Below, piece by piece: positions 9,901 through 20,888 of a DNA stretch of 64,000 bases (the stretch's first letter is position 1; the number at the start of each line of letters is the position of its first letter). The position numbers were made by a program, and so were the translations under genes. This stretch comes from Porites lobata (taxonomy: Eukaryota; Cnidaria; Anthozoa; Scleractinia; Poritidae): positions 735,001-799,000 of the forward strand of contig CALNXK010000021.1 in NCBI GenBank assembly GCA_942486035.1. Reading direction: 5' to 3'. The notes beneath the pieces are model-generated. The model was not told where the DNA came from. It searched no databases and worked only from the letters and a program-made list of their open reading frames with translations.

Positions 9901-12900
9901 TTCTTGCTTGCCTGCCTCTCCTAGCATTTTCGAACATCTAAAAAATGATATAATTGCGCATTTCTAACGGATTTTTACCCTTAAAAGGTCACCTAGAATT
10001 TTCGGGAGCCTTTTTTCTGGCTGAAATTTTCGAAAAGGTAAGTTTTGATCCCTATAATTTTCGGATCATTAGACTTTCAGCTAGGAAATCCGAACAGATG
10101 AAAAATTTTTAACAATGCTATGTTTAAGTGGTTTTGAACTATATTCTTGTTGGGTGCCCCTGTACAACTAAGCGCGCTCCATGATTTTGTGTTTGCTAGT
10201 GATGCTGTCGTAAAGCTACAACTTGGCGCGCTCCGATTTGTGTTTTACGGACAGCTACAATGTACCTCACTCCGTTTTGCATTTCCTTGTCCAGTTACAA
10301 CTTAGCACGCTCCAACTTAGCGCGCTCTGTTTAGCAAAAACAGAGCGCGCTTATTTAAGAGCGTTTATTTAAGTTTGATTGTGACGCAACATCTTAGCGC
10401 GCTCTTGTCTGCATTTGCTTGTGACCGTAAACTAATCGCGTTTCGTTTTGTTTGCACGTACAGCTACACCTTACCTTCAACGTAGCGACGCTTCAATGTA
10501 GCGCGCTCTGTTCTGTGTTCGTTTGTGACGCTAGAACTTAGCTCACTCCATTTTGTGTTTGCTTGTGACGCTACAACTTAGCGCGCTCTGTTTTGAGTTT
10601 GTATATACAGCTATACCTTACCTTACCCCATTTTGTCTTTTCTTGTACAGTTACAATTTGGCGCTCAATCTTCTGTGTTTGTTTGCACAGCTACAACTAA
10701 GCTCGCTCCATTTGTGTCTGCTTGTGACACTAAAACTTAGCGCGCTCCGTTTTGTGTTATTTTAACCAGCTAAAATTTAGCGCACTTGATTTCAGTTTGT
10801 TTGTGACGCAACACCTAAGCGCGTTTTTTTCTGTGTTTCCTCGTGACGCTACAACTTTCCGCGCTCCGTTTTATCTTTCTTGGTTGTTGACGCTACAACT
10901 TAATTCACTCCATTTTGGGTTTGCTTGTGATGCTACAACTTAACTTGCTCCGTTTGTGTTTTGTTTGTGACGCTATAACTTGTTCCATTTGTGTTTGTTT
11001 ATGACGCTTCAACTTAGCTCGCTCCATTTTGTGTTGCTTGTGCCCCTACAACTTGGCGCGCTCAGTCTGTTCTGTGTTTGCTCGTGCAGCTACAAACTTG
11101 ACACTGTCTGTTATGTTTACTTATACAGCTACAATTTAGCTTCCTCTCTTTTGTTTTTGCTTGTGACGCTACAACTTAGCTAGCTCCGTCTTAAGTTGGT
11201 TTGTGATGCTGCATCCTTGCGCCCTCTGACTTGAGTTTATTTGGGACGCAATACCTAAGCGCGCTTCATTTCGTGTTTGTATGTAAAACTTTAACTTGGC
11301 GCACTCTGCTCTCATTTGCATGCGCAGCTACGACTTTAGCTCACTCCTTTTTGTCTTTGCTTGTACAATTACTACTTGACACGGTCTGTTCTGGGTTTGC
11401 TTCTATAGCAACAGCTCAGCGTCCTTCATTTTGTATTTGCCTGTAGAACTTGGTGACAGAACTTGATGCGCTCCCTTCTGTGTTACTTCTGACAGTACAA
11501 CGTAGCGTGCTCTGTTCTGTGTTCGTTTGTGACGCTACAACTTAGCACGCTTAGTTTTGTGTTTGCTTGTGACGCTACAACTTAGCACGCTTAGTTTTGT
11601 GTTTGCTCGTGACGCTACAGCCCAGCACGCTTAGTTTTGTGTTTGCTTGTGACGTTCCAGCCTAGCACGCTTAGTTTTGTGTTTGCTCGTGACGCTACAG
11701 CCCAGCACGCTTAGTTTTGTGTTTGCTTGTGACGCTACAACTTAGCACTCTCTGTTCTGTGTTTGCTTGCACAGCTACAACTTAGCTAGCTCCGTTTTGT
11801 GCTTGCATGTACGGCAACAAGTTAGCGCGTTCCATTTTGTGCTTTCTTGTTCATGGTTCAGCGCGTTCTGTTCTGGGTTTGCTTGCTGAGTTTCAATTTA
11901 GCACGCACCGTTTTTTTTTATCCTACATCTTAACACACTCTGATTTGAGTTTGTTTGAGACGCAACACCTTAGCGCGCTTCATTTCGTGTTACGTATAAA
12001 GCTACAACTTGGCGCGCTCTGTTGTTGTTCTATTTTGCTTGTACTGCTACAACTTGGCTCGCTCCGTTTTGTGTTAGTTCGTACAGCAACAACTTGGCGC
12101 GCTCTGATTTAAGTTTGTTTTTGACGCAACACCTCAGCCTGCTCAATTTGCGTTTTCATGTAAAGCTGGAACTTGGCGCGCTCTGGTCTATATTTGTTTC
12201 TACAGCAACAACTTAGCGCGCTGTGGGCTATGATTTAAGTTTGTTTGTGATGCAAAACGTTAGCGCGCTCTATTCTGTATTTGCTTGTGACGCTACACCT
12301 AATCACGCTCCGTTTTGTGTTTGTTTGTGACGCAACAATTTAGCTTCCTTCATTTTGTGTTGCCTGTACAGATAAAACTTGATGCGCTCTCTTCTGTGTT
12401 ATTCTGACGCTTCAACGTTGAGACTTCTGCCCGGACTTCTGTTCTGTGTTCGTTTGTGACGCTAGAACTTAGCTCGCTCCATTTTGTGTTTGCTTGTGAC
12501 GTTAAAACTCTTAGTGCACTTCGTTTTGTGTTTGCTTATGACGCTACAACTTAGCGCGCTCTGTTTTGTGTTTGCTTGTACAGCAACAACTTAGCGCGCT
12601 CTGATTTAAGTTTGTTTGTGACGCAACGTTACAACTTAGCCCGCTCTATTCTATATTTGCTTGCGACGCTAGAACTAATCGCGCACCGTTTCGCGTTTGT
12701 TTGCGACGCAACTCAGCACGCTCCACTTTGTGTTTCCATGTACAGCTACACCTCACCTCACTCCGTTTTGTCCTTGCTTGTACAGTTACAACTTGGCGCG
12801 CAATGTTCTGTGTTTGTTTGCACAGCTACAACTTATAGCTCGCTCCAGTTTGTGTTTGCTTGTGACACTACTACTTAGCGCGCTTCGTTTTGTGTTTGGT

Positions 12901-15900
12901 TCTAACGTTACAACTTAACTCACTTCATTTTGTGTTTGCTCGTGATGCCGCAACTTGGCGAGCTCTGTTATCTGTTTCCTCGTAAAGCTACAATTTTACG
13001 CGCTCTGTTCCGTGAAACTGTTTGTGACGGTCGAAACTAGCCTTCTCTGTTTGTATTTTGGCTTTGTGTGTGTTTGTAACAAACTAGCCTTCTTTGTTTT
13101 GAGATAACTCGTTAAAAGTTATAAATTTGCTTAATAGTCAGATTGAAATAAAGAAACATACCGTCTAGGTACTGCTTTAGAACTGCTCTTAGCTGCTGAT
13201 TTTCTTGTAAGAGAGTGTGCTTCTCTTTATCAAGAGCCAGCTTGTCAAGCAAAACCTAAAAAAAGAATATATAGCGTTGAATGCCTAATCCATAGCTAAC
13301 AATTGGTTTGAGCTACGAATGAATCTTAAACTTAAATAGTACAACAAACCTATTAACACTTTCACGAGGGTTATTGGCAAAAAGCGCAGAACACGAAAAA
13401 CTACACATTCAGTCATGGTCCACTTCATGCACATTAAATTGGAAGATAGGAACATAGGAATGAAAACGTTTTGCTTCAGTGGATAAAGGAATAATGGTCG
13501 CAGGTTATTTTTTAAGACTTAACCCGCGATTAGGAGGTCCTTTTTCCCCTTTTGGATGTTTCTTTGAGCTGTAAAAATCATCTTTAAAATCCTCTTTAAT
13601 TTATGGACAGAATTACTCCCAAGTTGGCGGGGAGGGTAGTACCTCTGGGCCTTGTTATGTCTAAGCTACTACATATGGCTAATCTTAACTGCTTGTATTT
13701 TTTTTGGTTTGTACTTAGTTTGACAAATTTACAACCACCATGCAGCTGAAGCTAAACAGTGAGAATTGTGTTGTTCACAAAAAATATACTAAATAATAGT
13801 GCCGCACCTCGCCCTGTTGTATAAATGGCTACCAGGGTATTTAATGCTGGGGTAACTATGCAATGGACTGGCATCTCATCCAACATGGGTTGGGGAGAAT
13901 AGAAATATTCCTTGTCACTTCATACTACAGAAACCAGGTAAGTAAGTTATGATGAGCTACTTGGCTGAACTCCAGACTTCACCTTTGCCTGTTCTTATAA
14001 AACAAACTAAACAGTGGGAGGCAGCACTCTTCAACTGGTAGTCTTGTTTATGACATACCTTATTGTATCTCTTCCAAAAATTTTCCAGAGCAGAGTATTC
14101 ATGAAGAATCTGTAAGTTACACAGCAAAGCAAGGGTTATAATTAAATGCATTGTGTGACCTCTCCTCTAAATGATGTTTGTAACATCTGCAGTAAACTCG
14201 ACACTGCTCTAAACTCATGCACTGCCATGGATTTTGATGAAGCTATCATTTTCTTACATGTGAAAAAGCATTGTTGCTGGCTAAATCTTTAAAGGAATGT
14301 AAAGTCATCAGTCATTAAATGTCTTTTGTTTGCTAAAAAGGCAGTTGGTTGAAGTGTAATGTTGTCCCATAATTTAATTTGAAACGTTAATCTGAATTTA
14401 ATTTTGACCGGTAACATTACAATATTATTCACCTCAGGCTCAGTTAATATGGTTGAGGGGATTAATCAACAATATTAACTTCGCCTTGTAGCAAATAATA
14501 AAATTGCTAAATTGTTCATTGGTTTGAAGAGAAGTTGTAACAAAAAAAACTGATCAGTCCCCTGGAACACAGTTTGGCAATGTTCTTGGAAATCATGCAT
14601 TGTGCATACAATCTAACTAAGTATTCTGTAAGTAGCACTGATTTCCAAATGTAACTGAAGGATTCTAACCATTGGGAAGACAGACAGTGAGCACAATGTA
14701 AAATAAAACAACTAAAATACGTCAGTAAATTTTCTAGTAGAGTAGTAGTCTTTACCTCAGCCAGTGGCTCAGATGGAGCTTCCTGCATAGCAGCTGCTAC
14801 ATCATCATCTTCCTCAGGAGAAAGAGATGACGCATAAAATGGAAGAACTTTTTCAGCTTCTGTCTCCAGTTTACGACACATCTCAGAAAGTTTAAGAATG
14901 CGCTCACCCTAAAAACCAGATAAAATGGGCAATATAGTGTCATACACATTCTGTAAGATTTATTACTTCATATTTACATTTACGGGGGATATTACCTTTT
15001 TGGTTTGACAAGAAGTCTGATTTGCAAAATATAACATTATTTTATAAAGTGAAAGTAAGTTATTCTTTTCACGCTGAGGGTATTAGTGTTTACCTTTTCA
15101 CTTGTCCTCTTGAGTTCTTTGATTGCCGCATTACTTTGAAGTGTGAGCTGAGTAAGGCGTGACCTAAACAGAGATTTCACAAGATATGAAAAAATACAAT
15201 TTCTACTTATAAGAGCAGGGAATTAGGAAAACTTGATGAAATAAATAGGTGAATGCATAGGTGGGCAATGATCAAACTAAATGTAAAGTGGGTTGACCTC
15301 GTGTTAGTTTATTGAGAGATTCACTAACATTTTTTATTCCTAACCTACAGATAATTCAGAGTCCAAAATGTTTTAATTTCACTGTTTTAATATTTTTGTT
15401 TGAAAGTTTCCATCAAAGAGTTATGATTCTTTACAGTATGTGGCAATATAACTGTTATGAGAAATGATTGTTTATATACCTCTCTGAATCTCTCATCTTG
15501 TTCATTTCAGCTTTCAAGTCATGAAATTGAGTTGCAACTACTTCTCTTTGCTAAAAATCAACAATCACCAAAGCCATCAAGAAAGAATAATACGCATCAA
15601 TCTACCGAGTACCATTGTCAAACCCAATGATATCGCACCTGCCTTCCTATGGCTCATAAATACTTGCACACTATTCTCTTGGGTGTGTAAGAGCCACGTT
15701 CTCCCCCTTCCCCCAAGCCACACCCTTTTCTTAACGCCCAAAATGAATAAGGGCAATACTATTACTAGGAAATTACACTCACATCAGCCACTGATCACAT
15801 GCTATCAATAAATGTATAACAAACAACAATAGTGTAAACTGTGTAAGACTCAAAGCTGATAACATTAATCACTGGCTTAGGACATTATTTTATGAGTAGT

Positions 15901-18900
15901 AAATAGGGATCAACAAGAACAGTAAGGTGTTAAACTAAAACCCATTAAGACAGTAAAATGGTCTGCCCACGTTTGTGTCCTGCCAAGACATAGTTTGTTA
16001 ATGGCTGATTTTCTTGTTACATTAAAACATCCAAATCCTTAACAATATATCGTTCTAAAGGCCTGGTTTTTTATTCATCCACCCTCAAGTGCATGTGGTG
16101 TGTCCCTCATAACACAATATCTATCATTTTATACCTCTTTAATGAGTCTGTTTCTTTCATCACATTCTTTAGCATTGCTTGCCATTTTAGCCTTTAGCTG
16201 GGAAATGTTATCCTAAATGAAAATCATGATGTAAAGTTAAAAGATCACAAAAATGTTGCATTGCTAATAGCACTCTCAACATGTAAGTCATTCCTGAAAG
16301 GATGATATATTGACAGCTTACTGCCATTTTAATAATTCCACAATGAAATTCCTATGAGTAAAAAGTACTTTAATTCCAGATTTCCTTGGTTAATGCAAAG
16401 CATAGAGTGACATTATCATTATAATAATAATGCTCTAATTATTATCCTCTCCCCTTTATGGAGCTTTTCAGGGATAATGAAGCAAATAATTCAAAATTAA
16501 TGGACCACAACGTGGTTAAAAATCTCAACTGATATGAGGCAAACCAGGTGACTACCGAGAGCAAAATCCAGCTAATGGTCAGGGCAGGACTTGAACTTGG
16601 GGCCTCCAGGTTACAAGTCCAGCGTTCTAAGCACTCGACAATGCTGCCTCCCCATTATCATTATCAGCCCAGCAAAAGGAAAAAAAAATGAGGTGAAAAA
16701 AAGGAAAGAGGAGGGGAGGAGAGAGTCAGATCAAAAATAAAAGGTCAAGACTGCTGTGTCACTTAAAATTTTGCTTTTTGCACATGCTCAAACTTCAGAA
16801 GGTAAAATTTTACATTTGGATCGCACCGCCGCAAAGTGTATGACCTGTAAATGGCTTTGTTTGAGCTCTTTATAGAAAGACAGTGCCAAGAAAACAGCTT
16901 GAGTAGCCCTTCAAAATGCAAGTTTTGGCAAAATTCTCAGGAGCAAATGTTAAACACTCCCACAGATGATGGTCTCTTAAAAGTGACAACTTACAGGTAC
17001 TGACACAATGGTTGAAAATTTCATTGTTTTAAACCTTCTCCATGTATCAATGAAACTGGCCCTCATAATGTATTTTTGATACGTAGTGGTCAAAATTTTT
17101 CTTCAGTTTTATGATTTATGACTTGAGGGCACTGAATTAAACCATCTAAATTTTTAATTTTCCATGTCACTTACAGTTATTAGGAGTCTGGAAATCTGAA
17201 GTATCTTGACCCAAATAACTCAAATCTTCTCATTTCTAAACACTCTGGCTCCCTAGTCAGCGAGCCACTCCTAATTTAGGAAACAACGTTTTACTTGGCA
17301 CAACTACTTGTCACCCAACAAAAATCTGGGAAATCTATATCATAAAGGAACCAAAAGTGACAATGCAAAATTTCACCATACCACTTCCCTCTGAAAACTT
17401 ATAGAAAAGGTTTCTAGGTCCTTAATACAAACCTGTATTCTCTGAAGTTTTCTCATCTGGGTTTCTATTTCATGAGCACTTTTCTCATCTTTAGCTTTGA
17501 GATTTTCAAAGGCCAGTTTTCTTTCCTCTGTTGTCTCATTGTAATTCTTTAAGGCCTGAAAATATAATTAAGAAAAATTTGATTACCAATAATAAAAAGA
17601 AATCCAAGCTGAATATTGATAAATGCAATTTTGCTTTAAATAATCAGTTACTGATTCTTATTGTCTACCTGAAAACTTAAATTTATAACTGCATTCACGC
17701 AGCTGGCTGTGTCTCTTCTTTGCTCACTACCTGGTCTATCAAAACATGCTTTTTAAGGTTTATCTAAGAGTTCAAAAGCTTACTTGTTGAAATTGTCTCC
17801 ACAAATCTTCCACTGTTCCCTCCAATTGTATTCTTAAAGCATGCTTTTCTTCAAGGTTCTAATAAAGATAAAAGTTAGAAAGACATTATCTTACAACACA
17901 CGTTCAAGGCATGTTCATCAAGTTATTGGTATGCAGCCAAAGTTTTCGTGAAATGAAACAATGTGGCAGATATACCTTGTGGGTGTATTCCAGAAATGGT
18001 AAAGTCGTTATTGTTATTGAGTCATTAAATCAAAGCTTTCTTAGCAAATTTTACCACTGACGGTTACCTTGTTTTTTATTTCATCTCTGAGGCTTTGAAA
18101 GTCTTGCTTAGCATCATTTTCCAGTTCATTCCACTCTTCTTCCATAGCAAACATGATGTCCTGTATGTCGTGCATTTCCTTTCTATGTTGACTTACTATC
18201 TTCATTCTAAAAATAACCAAATACGTTTTAAAGATCTGCACAACATCAAACAATGGTTCTCAAAGTAAATTTCATGAAGTTTTATTTTTCTACACCCTAT
18301 TTGTTAATTTTAACACCCAATCTTACATTTAACAGTATCTCAGAGAAACAATAAGGCCATAATTTCTTAAGCCACAATCTCATCACCTTTCTGTGTCAAA
18401 TTCTTCTTTTAGGATCTCCTGTTCTTGATCATATTCATCTTGGGCTTCTTGTAGCCTTCTTTGTTGTAAATCTTGAAAGCAAAGATGCAAAATGAGCCAT
18501 TCACAGTGATCTTAAATTTCACTAGGTTGATCATCATAACACATAGGCAAAATGAACACTGATGCAAAGAAAAGAATTTCTAGCATTTCTTTTGTCATTG
18601 TAGCGGTCTCAACTTAAATAAAACAAATTTAAACCAGAAAAACTACAACATATGCCTCTAGTTAAGAAGGCTCATAAAGGGCGCTACTTGTAAAAAGATT
18701 GCTAATTTTACTTCTCTCAGTCCAACTCCAATCTATGCGTGTTTATTTTTTTACTTCAACATCTTCATTCAGTATGTACAAGTCAGCAAAATAATAATTT
18801 ATCCTTCACAGAATATGCAAAAGGCAGCTGTATTAACAAAATTACAACCTGTCTTTAAAGCTATACATACCTATTAGCCTATCAACATTCTGTAAGTGAC

Positions 18901-20662
18901 TTCTAAGAGCCATTTGGTATTGTTCTTCAGCTTCTTCAATGTCCTTTACTAGAGACTTTATAATAGCCTCTTTTCTGTCTATTACGCGCTCAAACGTTTG
19001 ACTCAGTATCTCTATGTCTTTCTTCAGTTCTTGTGATTTAGCTGTTCAAATTGAAAAAGATATGGCATTAAACAATTCAGAGTAAAATTTTAAAAGAGTC
19101 TTTAAAACCTTCTCTCATTAAAAACTTGCTGCCGCATTGAATTTGATGTTATATGAAAAACAGACATAACAAACTGTTTGGTTCATACTTAAGCTGTGCA
19201 TATAACCATGTTCTGATTGAGAAAACTGCATGGCTTTATCAAAAACATTGTTAAATATGGCTGTATTATTATGAGGATTCATTTCAAGCATTTTATTACA
19301 TCACAAGGGAAAAACGGATTTGACCAGTGGTGTGCGACAAATGCAGACTGCAGACTGTCAAGTAAGGGAGGTAAGCATTGCTGTGAAATGCTTTAACAGA
19401 TTCCCTATCCCTAAACTTTAAATCTTGTAAAAGTCTAATTTAGGGATAGGAAACCTGTTTAAGCATTTTAAAACAAGTCTGCAGTCTGCAGTATGCATTT
19501 GTCGCACATCGTTCGACCAGGGGTGCTTACAATAACAGAATCTCCCCAGGTGGAAATTTTTTTCGTAAGCATAAAACAATAAAATTTGACGTAATGGGAG
19601 AGTGACTCCCTACAAAGTATATCAGCTTTAAAGATACTCTAAGAGCAGAGGTTACATTTTCGCTGGGTTAGCTGGCGTGCGAAAAGTAGCCTCTGCCAAC
19701 AACCGTTCAATTTTCTATCATGCATGTGCGAAATTCGGCACATAATACGCAAACAAAATTAATTGTCAGGTCTGTTGTCAGATGGCGTGAGTTTTGCGGG
19801 AATAAAAAAATTGCGACAACCTGATGACTTGATTCTGCTACGCAAGACTCACCCAAGACTCACGCAATGCTCTAAACCGCTCAAGAACGGGAAAAAACCA
19901 ATTTGTTAATTTATTTGTCCATATTTCTGGACAGATTTGAATGGCTTTCGGCAGAGGCTACTTTTTACATGATAGCTCACACTGCAAAAATGTAGCCTCC
20001 GCTCACAGGGTACTTTACAGACTCAAAAGAGTAGAAACATTGAACTGCTTCAAATCACAGCCCATATTTTCTGAAGCTTCCCAAACTGAATTCCCGGTTT
20101 TTCCATGTAAATGGTAAGAACCCCAGATGTTGTCTTCGGCTTCATTGAGAAGAGATCTGGGTACGAGATTATGACTTTTGACCAGTAACAGCTGAGATCA
20201 ATCAACTGTAACAAGTCAAGCATGTGACTGGTCTTTATGATAGGATCTTTTGAAAACTAATGGATGGTTTTAATAGTGAGAGCTGACCTTCTCGCATTAT
20301 GACTCTCCACTGGTTTTGAAGCTTGTTCAAATTAAATTTTGTACTTTTTTCTTCTTTTGACAATTTATCCTAGGAAAAAATATAAAACAAAATCATAGTA
20401 TTTAGAGCATAACACGTGTAATGAAGCAAGAGAACGTTAGAAAAGTGCTTTTACAACACCAAGAGCAAAGAGACAAGGTTTAAATTTAGCAAAATAATGA
20501 TTGCCTTTTTGTCATCACCTTCAAAAACTGCGTTAACATGTCCTCTTTTTTCTTCCTCATTTCTTCTTCTGCGAGTCGTTTTTGCTCCATATATAGAAGC
20601 CTCTCTTCTTCAGTCATCTTAGCAAGTTTTTTCTTGCCCGATTTCTTTTTCTTGGGCGGCAT
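6937..20662 (-). CDS. DRC2: Dynein regulatory complex subunit 2 (CCDC65), complete, 15 coding exons
   Basis: Exons (minus, in order): 20662-20519, 20369-20288, 19041-18871, 18471-18387, 18206-18068, 17858-17784, 17555-17433, 16212-16135, 15550-15480, 15163-15094, 14908-14756, 14109-14059, 13255-13162, 8335-8263, 7024-6937. All junctions keep phase with GT-AG signals and give 498 aa, close to about 484 in human. DRC2 is a coiled-coil subunit of the axonemal nexin-dynein regulatory complex, needed for ciliary and flagellar beating. Recognisable blocks: Lys-rich start MPPKKKKSG, LAEEEMRKKKEDMLTQFLK, LRSHLQNVDRLI, QDIMFAMEEEW, ENFWKRYNK, NPLFIVN and the C-terminal VEAAHVVKHSI. Almost the whole length is heptad-rich coiled coil. 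The start is the first Met of the Lys-rich stretch. Intron 13 (8336-13161) holds a large satellite; intron 2 and intron 7 hold small elements. The gene is head to head with ASPDH. Confidence 0.95.
7500..8000. repeat. Diverged ~200-bp tandem duplication in DRC2 intron 14
   Basis: Blocks near 7584-7740 recur near 7786-7940: ATCGTAAGGGACTGCTAACA / ATCATAAGGGACTGCTGAGA, then AGTCTACAATC / AGTCCACAATC, then GAACTGATTTCTTAATG / GAATTGATTTATTAATG. The copies are clearly diverged. Confidence 0.6.
8424..8452 (+). repeat. Isolated terminal motif of the 4.2-kb fold-back family
   Basis: CAGGCGGCCCAAGCTCAGTA followed by TGAGAGTTT matches the terminus of the element at 4230-4700. It sits directly at the left edge of the 40-bp satellite. 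No partner arm was found at the right edge near 13090. Confidence 0.6.
9815..10161. mobile_element. Small TIR element inserted in the satellite
   Basis: Ends are CAGGTGCACCCAACGA on the left and TTGTTGGGTGCCCCTG on the right, giving about 15-bp terminal inverted repeats. The interior has no 40-bp units and repeats the motif ATTTTCGGA several times. ACAAC on both sides may be a 5-bp duplication, but the satellite itself contains ACAAC, so this is weak. Confidence 0.75.
11527..11747 (+). repeat. Recently homogenised block of the 40-bp satellite
   Basis: Five to six neighbouring 40-bp units share the variant TTAGCACGCTTAGTTTTGTG with very few differences, and two alternate types (CTACAACTT and CTACAGCCC) interleave. 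This is far more uniform than the rest of the array. Confidence 0.75.
13800..13940 (+). repeat. SINE/LINE-tail-like dispersed repeat in DRC2 intron 12
   Basis: Contains CTGGGGTAACTATGCAATGG, ACTGGCATCTCATCCA, ATATTCCTTGTCACTTCAT and CTACAGAAACC, a set of words I associate with a widespread conserved SINE/LINE 3' region in marine invertebrates. Family name and boundaries are not determined. Confidence 0.45.
16500..16655 (-). mobile_element. tRNA-derived SINE in DRC2 intron 7
   Basis: On the minus strand it reads GGAGGCAGCATTGTCGAGTG, then TTAGAACGCTGGACTTGTAA, then GTTCAAGTCC. This has the spacing and wording of a Pol III A box followed by a B box (GTTCAAGTCC is a near-perfect B box). The 5' end lies near 16652. 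The tRNA-unrelated tail runs left to about 16500 or further. Confidence 0.7.
16665..16960 (+). repeat. Dispersed repeat, copy 2 of 3
   Basis: Starts at CCCAGCAAAAGGAAAAAAAA and includes AAGACTGCTGTGTC, TGCACATGCTC, ACCTGTAAATGGCTTTG and GAGCTCTTTATAGAAAGACAG. These words recur in the same order at 45350-45640. It abuts the SINE. Confidence 0.7.
19328..19512. repeat. Inverted repeat (fold-back) in DRC2 intron 2
   Basis: The left end GTGTGCGACAAATGCAGACT and right end GCATTTGTCGCACATC are complementary, as are the inner pairs GCAGACTGCAGACT / AGTCTGCAGTCTGC and CCTATCCCTAAA / TTTAGGGATAGG. A non-autonomous element relic is likely. Confidence 0.7.
19643..20004. mobile_element. TIR element in DRC2 intron 2
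   Basis: Ends are GAGCAGAGGTTACATTTT and AAAATGTAGCCTCCGCTC. A second inner pair, GTAGCCTCTGCC (about 19686) and GGCAGAGGCTAC (about 19951), gives a nested inverted repeat. No target duplication was recognised. Confidence 0.65.
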
Positions 20663-20888
20663 ATTTGGTAAAAAATTAAAGAAGTTTAGATCTGTCAATG
20701 CAAAAACAAGATGGAGTTGATCAGTTGTTGCTGTTGACAACATTACCGCTGGTTTTACATATTGTTGGCTCAATACCTTGCACCCAGGCCCATCTCGGTC
20801 ATTAGCTCAGATCTGCGAAATCTAATAACTTGAGAACTTCTTGAAAATTCATTTTTCAAAAAAGACATATCTAGGTTTGTATTTATAG
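20663..20888. promoter_or_regulatory. Bidirectional promoter region between DRC2 and ASPDH
   Basis: Only 226 bp separate the two start codons, which point away from each other, so both transcription start regions and at least part of both 5' UTRs must fit here (unless an ASPDH 5' UTR exon ends at the AG at 20887-20888, which is possible). No TATA box at a standard position is evident. Confidence 0.65.
20727..20741. promoter_or_regulatory. RFX X-box candidate for DRC2
   Basis: GTTGCT-GTT-GACAAC fits the X-box pattern RYYNYY-N(1-3)-RRNRAC exactly, and does so on the opposite strand too (GTTGTC-AAC-AGCAAC). It lies 65 bp from the DRC2 start codon. RFX factors binding X-boxes are established regulators of motile-cilium genes, so the site fits the function of DRC2. 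Confidence 0.6.

Larger units (their letters stand above)
8453..13095 (+). repeat. Degenerate 40-bp satellite with higher-order structure, inside DRC2 intron 13
   Basis: The basic unit is about 40 bp. It is made of TTTGCTTGTGACGCTACAAC followed by TTAGCGCGCTCCGTTTTGTG, with variants such as TGTACAGCTACAAC. The array covers about 4.6 kb and is interrupted by a small element at 9815-10161. Larger blocks recur: a stretch starting CGCTAGAACTTAGCTCACTC is at 8541, 10529 and (with one change) 12460, spacings of 1988 and 1931 bp. Long open frames here (reading like CLLVTLQLSAL) arise from unit periodicity. Exons 13 and 14 flank it with intact splice sites, so it must be transcribed and removed with the 4826-nt intron. 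Confidence 0.9.

Noticed and set aside
8565..12918. Many plus-strand ORFs of 60-100 codons in the 8.5-13 kb region, reading like CLLVTLQLSALCF
   Set aside because: They are translations of the 40-bp satellite, shift frame with unit length, lack family resemblance and lie inside the DRC2 intron.
8453..13095. Possible CRISPR-like array
   Set aside because: Units are contiguous with no unique spacers, the repeats are degenerate, and the context is an animal gene.
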